Shown here: positions 1 through 11,900 of the stretch, one piece after another
Position numbering within the stretch: the first letter of the stretch is position 1
How the letters are laid out: every line of letters begins with the position of its first letter
Assembly: GCA_963971305.1 (NCBI GenBank)
Contig: OZ020307.1
Span: 50,899,702 to 50,963,701 of the forward strand
DNA: 64,000 nucleotides
Direction of reading: 5' to 3'
Source of the DNA: Arcuatula senhousia
Taxonomy: Eukaryota > Mollusca > Bivalvia > Mytilida > Mytilidae
Notes under the pieces: model-generated
Told to the model about the DNA's origin: nothing
Seen by the model: the letters and a program-made list of their open reading frames with translations, nothing else
Database searches by the model: none
Position numbers and translations under genes: made by a program

Positions 1-486
1 AATTTTGAAGCACTGTAGTATTCAAGTATTGTATAAAAAGTACTTTAAAATTTGGTGGCATCAATCATCATTGATTTTGTTATATACAATTATGACTTAT
101 TGGTTTTAACAAATTGTTTATTGTATAATTTCTTCCTTGTTGGGAATCAATTTCATGCCTGACCCTCAAAAAATCATAAAAATTGATACCCCACAAAAAT
201 AAATACTTTCACAGTAATATATTAAATTTAGATTGAAAATCCACCAAAGACAATCTTTTAACCATATTGATCATTTGGAAAGCACGACTTGTTAATTGTT
301 TCTAGAATTCAACTAAAATTTTCACCTGGCCAACTAGTGAGTTGTGGATGAACTAAACTTGACAAAATTCTTCTCAACTCGATTTCGTCAAGTTGGCTAG
401 TGGCCATTTCCCACACTGTTTATCTAAGTTAAAAACTTCATTCTGTGTATTAAAATGTGCATGTTTATGTTTTTGTCTTTTTCTAG
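1..486 (+). other. 3' part of an upstream PALB2-like intron
   Basis: AT-rich sequence ending in a polypyrimidine tract and TAG at 486. I see no gene, no recognisable repeat and no convincing earlier exon in it. Confidence 0.6.
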
Positions 487-2925
487 AAGGTGAATAGAGT
501 CTTAAAAGCCCAAGAACATGTGAAGAAAAAGATAAAAGAATTAAATGGACAAAGCTCTTCTCATAATGAAGATAATTTACAGTCCGAAAAAGTAAAATCG
601 GATGTAGTTGAAAATGATACCCAAAATTCAAAACAAAATCTTGAAGAAAATTTATCTTCTATACCAAAGACTGAGAGCATAGTTATTGACAGGATTGACA
701 GTTCTTGCTATGAAGTTCAGGCCAAATATGACTCTGTAGAAATTAAGAATGGGTCAAACAGCAACCTAGAACCTGATCCTAATAGTCTTTCTGAAGAGAA
801 AGAGAAAAAGTCACAAAGTCAAAATCATACACGTGTTACCGGTCCTCAACAAGAAGTTAAAACAAATCTATTTGCAGACGACACATGTATATCATATTCT
901 GAAACTTCAAGTCCATTGCATGTAAAAAGTTCTGTCCCAGGACAGTTGGTAAACAGAGGAAGCAATCAGTCAGACAATGCAAATGAGAACCATAGGGGAG
1001 ATTCTGAAGAATCAGCTATTGTTATTGGAGATTCCCAGCCAGTGTCGTCTGCTAATTCTGTCACTGATGGTTCACAAAATTCAAACAAAAGTTCGAAAAA
1101 GAGATTGTCACTGAAAGGAAAGAGAGGAAAAGCAAAACTACATAATGAATGTACTTCTACTAAAGTGGACACTAAGTTAGGAGCTAACAATCAGTTAAAT
1201 ACAGTATCAGTTGACCATAGTCTTAAAGATGACAGCAAAAAGGTTAAATTTCAGAATGAAACTCTTTCATTTGAAGATACAGATAGTATGTCTCTTTTGC
1301 AGCCAAACCAGAAAGTTGATACCAGTAAAAATATTTCTATTGGAAACCAGGTTGTAAACGAAGAATGCACCAAACATTTTGTAGACCAAAATAAAACTGA
1401 TAAGGTTTCCAGTAGCAAGTTAAATGACACATGTTTATTTGATGAAATGCTTCCACAAGAGGCTTCTAAAAAACCAAAGTTGATAGAAACCAAATTTAAA
1501 GAAGGCAAGTCACTAGATGAACACTCTTATGAAAATATATCTGATACATCTCAAGAAACTGTCATCTGTAGCACGCCTGAAAACATACCTACACGCAGAA
1601 GAGGGCGACCTCCTAAATTGAAGTATGGCCAGGTGAACAAGATAAAATTAATACAATCCGAGAAAGAAAGCTCTAGTCAGAAAATTGAGAAATCTGTTAG
1701 TTTATCTAAGCATTTAGCAAAAGAAGAATTGAGTTATCTTAACACAGAATCTCATCATCAAGAAAAACCAAAAGTTATAGAGGTTGGTTGTACTGATTCA
1801 GACAACATGGCCTTCTCAATATCATCACAGGACTCAATAATTTCCACCCAGTCAGATGCTTCTGAATCTATTGGGGTAAAAAGGAAACGAGGTCGCCCCA
1901 AAAAGAACAGAAGGCGGGGTAGAATAGATGAAATTAGAAAACAACATGACTTAGAGGTAGCATTGGTTCTAGGAAAACAAAAAGTTGATAACAAGGCAAG
2001 AATGAATCACAATACAGGGTCTACAAGTTCTACCACCATTGCAGAAAGTCAGGACTTAGGTTCTCAAAATGTCACAGATATTTCTGGTAGCCAAGAATTA
2101 TTTGACAATAATGAGAAAGAAGACATGAATAAGAATAGAAAATCACTGAAAAATTCCCCAAATATCCACAAAAATGACACAGAAGTTAGTAGCCAAAACA
2201 GTAGCAAGCATGAAAGTCCAGAAATATCCACAATGAAATTGTTACAGGAAAGTTTTGTAGAAAGAAAAGAATATTCCACCAGAAGGCGATCTTCAACAGG
2301 GAGTCCCTTTATGATATCATCTGTATTTCAGTTTATCATTGATGAAGCCAGACGTAAAAAGGAAGTTAAAGATTTTGACTTGCCAGATGAAAAATTTGCA
2401 AAGGAAGTCAATGACATAACACAAGACAAAGGTTTAATAGACAAAAACTTTACATCTGTGCAGATCGATGTTGAGTCGCGAAAATCAGAGGAATTTGACA
2501 AACCGATTATCAGAACTAACGATGTCAATAATGATATTGATCATGAACTATCTAATCAAGTATGTTGTATAGATGAAAAGAAAAATGAAAATCAAAAGGA
2601 TTCAACAAATGACACAAAAACAGACTCTCCAACAAAGTCAACAATATTTCAAAGGCAAAGGGAGATAATTTTGTCAGAATTCAGTTGTCCAACTCAAGAG
2701 ACAATGTCGGAAAACAGTAGCATACCATTTCAAATGCCAAGGTTAAATGAAAGCCAGTTCTCTCAGGATGCAGAAGATGTTGATGTATATACTTCATCCC
2801 AATCTTTATTTTCACCTGAAAACAAAACACTGAAACATGTTATAGAATTAAGTGAAAGCCAGACTGATTCAATGGACACGCAGAACTATAAAGATGATGA
2901 TTTTGGAGATGGCAGATCTTTTGAG
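487..2925 (+). CDS. PALB2: PALB2-like exon a: coiled-coil end plus large disordered region
   Basis: The acceptor TTTTTCTAG ends at 486, and the frame is open for 813 codons to the donor GAG|GTAAAA, with a stop only at 2938-2940 inside the intron. The exon starts in phase 0 with AAG GTG AAT; no ATG is needed because it is internal. Basic GRP motifs RRRGRPPKLK (about 1597-1626) and KRKRGRPKKNRRRGR (about 1879-1923) are AT-hook-like and could bind DNA or nucleosomes. SQ/TQ dipeptides recur throughout (for example ESQDLGSQ and SGSQELF near 2044-2103). That is the pattern of ATM/ATR substrate clusters. The middle of the exon is Ser/Asn/Lys/Glu-rich and low in hydrophobics, so probably unfolded. 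Confidence 0.8.
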
Positions 2926-5900
2926 GTAAAATACATTTAAATAATAAAGAATTTTGTGAATCATATTAAGAAAACTGAAAGCATTATTATACAAAAAAAC
3001 TCAAAGCTGAACTTTGCATCTACAATATAAAGCAATTGAATAGTTGCAGAATATGGCTTTCGTCCGTCCTTCTTTCCATCCTGACAGGTTTCGAGAGCTA
3101 AACTTTTGAACACCTTGATAAATTTAATGAAATTACATGCATTTAAGCTCACAATCACAACAATCACAGGATACAAAAAAAAATATTGATTCTGGGGTCA
3201 AAAGACCAAACGTCATGGTCACAAGTGAAAATTTAGAAAATTTCATATATACATGTAAGAGAATTTCAAGAAACACACATTAAGGCTGATAAAGAAACAA
3301 AAAAGATTATTGATTTTGGAGTCAAAGATTTAAGGTTAAGGTCACAAGTTTTACCCGGTGGGGGCTTTGAGCCAATATTGTAGATTTGAGAAAATGGTCC
3401 AAAGAAAATCATACAAATATTTTTTTTTTTATTGCATAGAGTGTAAAGAAAAAATAAGGAACAACACAAAATATTTTTATTTACAAATTAAAATTATAAA
3501 GGTTTGGTTTTATTTTGAATCCTTAAAGTCTATTTTGATTTTGATTTATTTTTAGCTACCAGATGTGGATGAACTGGTTTCTCTATGCTCCTGTAGTTAT
3601 ATTTACAGAAAGAAGTTGCTACCAGTGCTTGGATGCCTTACAAATAAATCACTGTTGCTATGGAGATACAAAGATGGATTTTCTTTCATACATAGATGGG
3701 ATTTACTAGATGTTTGTATTTATATAAATGTGCAAGATATAAGATCAAGTTACATTTATTAAAGGATGTCTGACAGTTTAACATGTTTATAAATGCCTTT
3801 TGCATGGTGCAAAATCCCCAACCTAATTTAAGATTAAGAAAAAGTGGCATTTCACAAAACAAATTGAAAGTTCATATAGATAATAATTAAATTGTAAAAA
3901 AATAGTTTCACCGCTGTTTAAATATCCCAATCATGTTTACCTTTGACCACAAGTTTCCAGAGACAACATAAATCCAAGCTTCTAACTCGTGTTTCAAAGC
4001 GCTCAAATTGATTTCTTTTAAATATGTGCAGGCTAAATGCTGCTGTGAAAAAAAAAAACGTTGGAAAAATTCTTTATTCTTTTATATTAATTATCTTTTT
4101 CTTTCAGAACTATGCTGGTAAAGAAGTCTCCACATTCACTTTTGAAGGAAGAGCATTTTTCATCGTCATGACTACCAAGGAAGATAACTCTACTGCTGTC
4201 TTCATGGCTAGTTTCTGTAACAAAAGAGAGAGCTGTATGTTTAAGATATCTGACTTCCCTTGTCAGAGGTATGATATAAAATGTGGCTCAATTTCACCAA
4301 GTGAGAACATGGGTAATAGTATGAATCATGTTGGGTTGAAAGCAGGGGAAATTTCCAACTTGTTTTTTGCAACATCTTTATCGCAGATTTTTAGCTCATT
4401 TCACAAAAGTGAGGGAGGCTTATGTGATTTCCCCAGCGTTGGTGTTGGCATCGGCGTCCGCACCCACTTACAGAAGAATGGTGTAGATCCATACACGCTA
4501 ACTGAATAGTGCCACATCATTGATATTGATATGGTAGGTGACCTAATGATGCTTAGCACAATGCATGCTTCGGATGCTGGCTGTGACCTATATTTTTCCG
4601 CATCAATGACCACGAACAGAAGAATGGTTAAAGTCCATTCCCGCTTACTGACTAGTGCCACATCAATGATATTGCTATGGTAGGTGCACTTATTGATGCT
4701 CAGCTCAATGCATGCTTAAGATGCTGGCTGTGACTTATATTTTCCACATCTTAACCACTTACAGAAGAATGGTTAAGATCCATTTCCGCTCACTGACCAG
4801 TACCACATCAATGATATTGGTATGGTAGGTGCACTTAGTGATGCTCAGCTCAATGCATGCTTAAGATGCTGGCTGTGACTTATATTTTCCACATCTTAAC
4901 CACTTACAGAAGAATGGTTTAGATCCATTTCCGCTCACTGACCAGTACCACATCAATGATATTGGTATGGTAGGTGTGGTGCTAAGCACAAGGCATGCTG
5001 TGGATGCTGGCTGTGACCTATTTTTTCCACATGGATGACTTCTTACAGATGGGTGGTTTAAGTCCATTCTGGCTTACTAACAATTGCCACATCAATGATA
5101 TTGGTATGGTAGGTGCACCCAGTGATGCTTAGCACAATGCATGCTTTGGATGCTGGCTGTGACCTATATTTTCTGCATGGATGACCACTTATAGATGATT
5201 GTTTTAAGTCAATTACCGCTCACTGACCAGTGCCACACTAATGATATTGATAGGGTAGTTGCAGGTAGTGATGCTTAGCACAATGCATGCTTTGGATGCT
5301 GGCTGTGACCTTTTTTTCCGATTGGATGACCACTTACAGAAGAATGGTAAAAGTCCATTCCCGCATACTGACATGCCACATCAATGATATTGCTATGGTA
5401 GGTGCACCTAGTGATGCTCAGCACAATGCATGCTTCAGATGCTGACTGTGACCTATATTTTCTACATGGATAACACTACAAATGAGTGGTTTTAGTCCAT
5501 TCCCACTCACTGACCAGTGCCACATCTATGATATTGGTATGGTAGGTGCACCTAGTGATGCTTAGCACAATGCATGCTTTGGATGTTGGCTGTAACCTTT
5601 TTTTCCGCATGGACGACCACTTACAGAAGAATGGTTAAAGTCTATTCCTGCTAACTGACAAGTGCCACATCAATGATATTGGCATGATAGGTGCTCCTTG
5701 TGATGCTACAAACAGTACATACTTCGGATGCTGGCTGTGACCTTCATTTTCCACATGGATGACCACTTACAGAAGAAAGGTTAAAGTCTATACCCCCTTT
5801 CTGACAAGTACCACATCATCTAAAGTGGTATAGTAAGATGCACCCTGAGATTCTTAGCAAGATGCATGCTTAAGATGCTGGCTGTGACTTCTTTCTTTAT

Positions 5901-8900
5901 GGATTGAGCACTTATAATTTTGGAAAGTGAAAGTCAATTCCCACTTAGTGACAATAATGCGCAACGAGGTGAGCTTCATAATCGATAGATTACCTTTGGG
6001 TACCATAAGCCAAAAAACTTTTGTTAGCCATTTATATTCCCAGATTTTGTGAGGAGCAGAAATTTGTGAAAATAAATCATGTCAAATTAGCTCATTTTCA
6101 TAGTCATATTATTGTTTGTTAATACAAAGAATCATGAAAATAAAAAACTGCCAAATTGTCATCTGTAACAGAAAAGCAATGTATAGCAGTCACGATAATT
6201 AATTGGTTAACAGTATGCAGCATCTGCACATTAATGAATTTCATAAAATGTCAAGTCCAATGCTCACTTCTTTTTGTAACATGTGAATGCAAACCAAAAA
6301 ATTTATTCCCATAAAATTTATCGACCAAAGGACCAGGGCTGATAAGGCCTGTTTTTGGCCTCAAAATATGTCTGAAAATTAAAAGTTCTAGTATTCTACA
6401 TTCACTGTGTTATTTTCTTAGGCAAGGGTTAGGGACACAATAATCAATGAAAATTATTTCAATCCATTTAATCTATATATAGAAAATGGCATTGAAAGTT
6501 GGAAGATTTTCAACATTTGGTCAAAATTAGCGGTTTTTACATTATTTTCAGGCTTATTTTGTTTTCAATAGTAGTGTGTACAGCCATGTACCAAATAGAT
6601 ACTTTGGGAAAATATTTTTCAGGACCAACTTAATTTGTTACCAAAAGGATTTTGTTGTACATGGGTGTTGCAGTCACTTCCCAGAGCGAAAATTATTAAA
6701 GATATGGTAAAAAACAGCCGATTTGGTCAATTTTGTGCAATTTGTTCAATTTTGACGTCACTATGACATCACAGTATGGTCAAAAATACTAAATTGTCTA
6801 TGAAGCATTAAAGTACTGACATTAAACTAAGTCTTGTCACAATTTTTACTTGAATTCAAACAAAAATATTTTTTGGGCCAAAATGGCCCTTATCAACCCT
6901 AGTCCTTTTACCAATGTTACATCATATTTTTATCTAATTTACTTTTTAGAGTTGAGTCTTGTCATATCAGTGATAGAGTTATAGCCCTTGGTTACACAGC
7001 AGGGGAGACTATCCATGTTGATAAGTACATTTTACACCATGGTTTGAAAAGTCTGACAGGTGATTATCAGCTGGAGACAACGCCAGGACAACTAAGGGAC
7101 ATAACTGCTATAGAGAATCTCCCTGCTAGTATTGCTGTGTGGACAGAGGAAAAGGAATTCTGTATATGGTAGAGTATAAATAAGATTTGTTTTAAGATGC
7201 GATTTAATATGTTTGTACGTGTCATAACAATCCAAATAATCAAAAAGCTCAAAAGCCACTGTCTCCGAGACTGACTATTAGACCAAGGTTACTAGAAAAT
7301 ACATTTCATAGGGCCTACATTCTTTGCGAAAGTTGAACATTCTTGCTTGACCAATAACAAAGGTCTGCAGGACCAACTGCACATTTGAATTGTAAATTTG
7401 GTCAAATATACGTGACCAAAGGCTTATTTGAAAATTTTTCACCGGACTGGTCGGGCAATCCGGCACATTTCGGGAAGACTGATAGGGTCTCTTAAAAAAT
7501 TCTTCCTTCCTTTTCACCCACCTGTGGAAGAATTCAACATTATGTTAAACGTAATGATAAGTGATTGTTTTGATAAGTGTTTGACTGATTGTTGTGATGG
7601 GATGATTGCCTCATTATTCCTATTGTGCCTTCGCAGCCGTGTTGTGTTATTACCGGACCCTAATATTGATTTGAAATCGAAGAGAAAGGTTTGGTACGCC
7701 ATAAAACCATATTAAACCCACCATTTCATTTGAAATGCCTAAACCAAGTCAGATCCATTGCAATCTATTACTTGTCTACAGCAATTTTTGTCTCGCCTGC
7801 GACAAATACTGAAATAGTCGTGGAAGGCGAGACATAGGTATTACTTTCCGGCGGCGGCGTAAACTTTTTTGTAAGACTTTGGTGGACAATGAATTGCTTG
7901 AAAAGTATAATAGCTAGGCATCTGATATTTGGTATACAGACAGTTCAGGTTATGGTCTACGCAACTGTCACCATGCCGTGTGACCCTGACCCCATTTTCG
8001 TGCTCCAGTGACTCTGTGAACTTAGGTCTTTTTTCAGGCCGTAAACTTTTTTGTAAGACTTTTGTGGAAGATGAATTGCTGGAAAAGTATATTAGCTAGG
8101 CATCTGATATTTGGTATACAGACAGTTCAGGTAATGGTTACGTAACTGTCACCATGTCATGTGACCCTGACCCCATTTTCACGCTCAAGTGACTCTGTGA
8201 ACTTAGGTCTTTTTTTCAGGCTGTAAACTTTTTTGTAAGACTTTTGTGGATGATGAACTGCTGGAAAAAGTTTATTAGCTAGGCATCTGATATTTGGTAA
8301 ACAGACAGTTCAGGTTATGGTCTACGCAACTGTCACTATGCCATGTGACCCTGACCCCGTTTTCACACTCCAGTGACTCTGTGAACTTAGGTCTTTTTTC
8401 AGACAGTAAACTTTTTTAGCTCACCTGACCCGAAGGGTCATGTGAGCTATTGTCATCACTTGGCGTCCGTCGTCCGTCCGTCGTCCGTCGTCCGTCGTCC
8501 GTAAACTTTTTAAAACGTTAAGTCCTCTGACACCATAAGTCCAATTGCAACCAAACTTGGTATGGTTGTTCATTAGCATTCGGTGCTTAGAACTGATGTG
8601 GGGATTTTTGATTCGTCATAAAACATGGCCGCCATGGCTAAAAATAGAACATAGGGGTAAAATGCAGTTTTTTGCAAATAACTCAAAAACGGCTACAGAT
8701 ATCAAAATTCTGGCATAGGGTAAAAGTGATCAGCACCTCAAGATCTACCTACCCTGAAATTTTGAAGAAAATCCAACAATCCATGTAGGAGTTATTGCCC
8801 TTTTTGTGGATTTTTTGCAAATTTTGCACCTGTTTAGCTCAATATCTTGAAAACTATACTAGATATTTGAGAAATTTAAATTGCATGTTGTTAAGCACAT

Positions 8901-11900
8901 CAAGATCTACAAAATATGTGATAGGGTCAACGTTGTAGGACCTTTTCTTTTAGGAGTTATTGCCCTTAGAACGTCAAAATTGAGCATTTTAACAGCATTT
9001 CCTCATTACATTGAAAACGTTAACTCCTCTAACACTTTAAGTCCAATTGGAACCAAACTTAATATAGTTGTTTATTTGCATTTGGTGTATAGAACTGATG
9101 TGGGGATTTTTGATTGGTCGTAAAACATGGCCGCTGTGGCTAAAAATAGAACATAGGGGTAAATGGCAGTTTTTTGCAAATAACTCTAAAACGGTGACAG
9201 ATTTTAAAATTTTGATGGGGGAACAAAAGTGATCAGCACCACAAGATCTACCAGCTCTGATATTTTGAAGAAAATCCAACAACCCATGTAGGAGTTATTG
9301 CCCTTTTTGTGGATTTTTTACAAATTTTGCACCTGTTTATAGCTCAATATTTTGAAACTATACAAGATATTTGAGAAATTTAAATTGCATATTGTAAAGC
9401 TCATTAAGATCTACAAAATATGTAATAGGGTATCGTTGTAGGACCTTTCCTTTAAGGAGTTATTTCCCTTTGATTGGTCGTTTAACATGACCACCATGGT
9501 TAAAAATAAAACATGGGATAAATTGCAGTTTATTTGTAACTAAAAAACTGTGTCTGATTGAGTACAAAGTTGAGCATCACCTCAAGATCTACAGACTCTG
9601 AAATTATGAAAAAGATTTAACAACCCATGTGGAAGTCATTGCCCTTTTTAGCTCACCTGACCCGAAGGGTCATGTGAGCTATTGTCATCACTTGGCGTCC
9701 GTCTTCCGTCCGTCGTCCGTCCGTCGTCCGTCGTCCGTAAACTTTTTAAAACGTTAACTCCTCTGACACCATAAGTCCAATTGCAACCAAACTTGGTATG
9801 GTTGTTCATTAGCATTCGGTGCTTAGAACTGATGTGGGGATTTTTGATTCGTCGTAAAACATGGCCGCCATGGCTAAAAATAGAACATCGGGGTAAAATG
9901 CAGTTTTTGTCTCGCCTGCGACGAAAAGTCGCGGAAGGCGAGACATAGGTATTACTTTCCGGCGGCGGCGGCGGCGGCGACGGCGGCGGCGTCGTAAACT
10001 TTTTTGTAAGACTTTTGTGGACAATGAATTGCTTGAAAAGTATAATAGCTAGGCATCTGATATTTGGTATACAGACAGTTCAGGTTATGGTCTACGCAAC
10101 TGTCACCATGCCATGTGACCCTGACTCCATTTTCACGCTCCAGTGACTCTGTGAACTTAGGTTTTTTTTCAGGCTGTAAACTTTTTTGTAAGACTTTTGT
10201 GGACGATGAATTGCTGGAAAAGTATAATAGCTAGGCATCTGATATTTGGTATGCAGACAGTTCAGGTTATGGTCTATGCAACTGTCACCATGCCATGTGA
10301 CCCTGACCCCATTTTCACGCTCCAGTGACTCTGTGAACTTAGGTCTTTTTTCAGGCTGTAAACTTTTTTGCAAGACTTTTGTGGACGATGAATTGCTGGA
10401 AAGGTATAATAGCTAGGCATCTGATATTTGGTATACAGACAGTTCAAGTTATGGTCTACGCAACTGTCACCATGCCGTGTGACCCTGACCCCATTTTCAC
10501 ACTCCAGTGACTCTGTGAACTTAGGTCTTTTTTCAGGCTGTAAACTTTTTTGCAAGACTTTTGTGGACGATGAATTGCTGGAAAGGTATAATAGCTAGGC
10601 ATCTGATATTTGATATACAGACAGTTCAGGTTATGGTCTACGCAACTGTCACCATGCCATGTGACCCTGACCCTATTCTCACGCTCCAGTGACTCTGTGA
10701 ACTTAGGTCTTTTTCAGGTAGAAAACTTTTTTGTAAGACTTTTGTGGACAATGAATTCTGGAAAAGTATAATAGCTAGGCATCTGATACTCGGTATACAG
10801 ACAGTTGAGGTTATGGTTAACGTAACAGTCTCCATGCCATGTGACCATGACCCCATTTTTAGGGTCCAGTGACTCTGTGAACTTAAGTCTTTTTTTCAGG
10901 CAGAAAACTTTTTGCAATACTTGTGTGGACAATAAATTGCTTGAAAAGTATAATAGCTAGGCATCTGATACTGGTTATACAGACACAATTTGTGTTTATA
11001 TCAAGAAATGAAAGCTTAGGTGGTTGATTTTAGTGATGGTGCCGGCAGGCGAGACACACTTTTAGTGGCCACACTTGTTTGCAAATAACTCAAAAACGGC
11101 TACAGATATCAAAATTCTGGCATAGGGTAAAAGTGATCAGCACCTCAAGATCTACCTACCCTGAAATTTTGAAGAAAATCCAACGACCCATGTAGGAGTT
11201 ATTGCCCTTTTTGTGGATTTTTTGCAAATGTTGCACCTGTTTAGCTCAATATCTTGAAAACTATCCTAGATATTTGAGAAATTTAAATTGCATATTGTTA
11301 AGCACATCAAGATCTACAAAATATGTAACAGGGTCAACGTTGTAGGACCTTTCCTTTTAGGAGTTATTGCCCTTAGAACGTCAAAATTTAGCATTTTAAC
11401 AGCATTTCCTCATTACATTGAAAACGTTAACTCCTCTGACACTTTAAGTCCAAATGGAACCAAACTTGGTATAGTTGTTTATTAGCATTAGGTGTATAGA
11501 ACTGATGTGGGGATTTTTGATTGGTCGTAAAACATGGCCGCTGTGGCTAAATATAGAACATAGGGGTAAATGGCAGTTTTTTGCAAATAACTCTACAACG
11601 GTGACAGATTTCAAAATTTTGATTGGGAACAAAAGGGATAAGCACCTCAAGATCTACCAGCTCTGAAATTTTGAAGAAAATCCAACAACCCATGTAGGAG
11701 TTATTGCCCTTTTTGTGGATTTTTGCAAATTTTGCACCTGTTTAGCTCAATATCTTGATAACTATACAAGATATTTGAGAAATTTAAATTGCATATTGTT
11801 AAGCACATCAAGATCTACAAAATTTGTAACAGGGTCAACGTTGTAGGACCTTTCCTTTTAGGAGTTATTGCCCTTCTTAGAACATCAAAATTGAGCATTT

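Noticed and set aside
487..2925. RIF1 large exon
   Set aside because: SQ-rich and disordered like RIF1, but the following exons form a WD40-like domain, and the start resembles the PALB2 coiled coil.
9809..10024. Poly-Arg, poly-Ala and poly-Pro ORFs over GGC/GAC tracts (also 12342-12823 and 57503-57929)
   Set aside because: They translate the microsatellite cap of family B/B2 elements in various frames.
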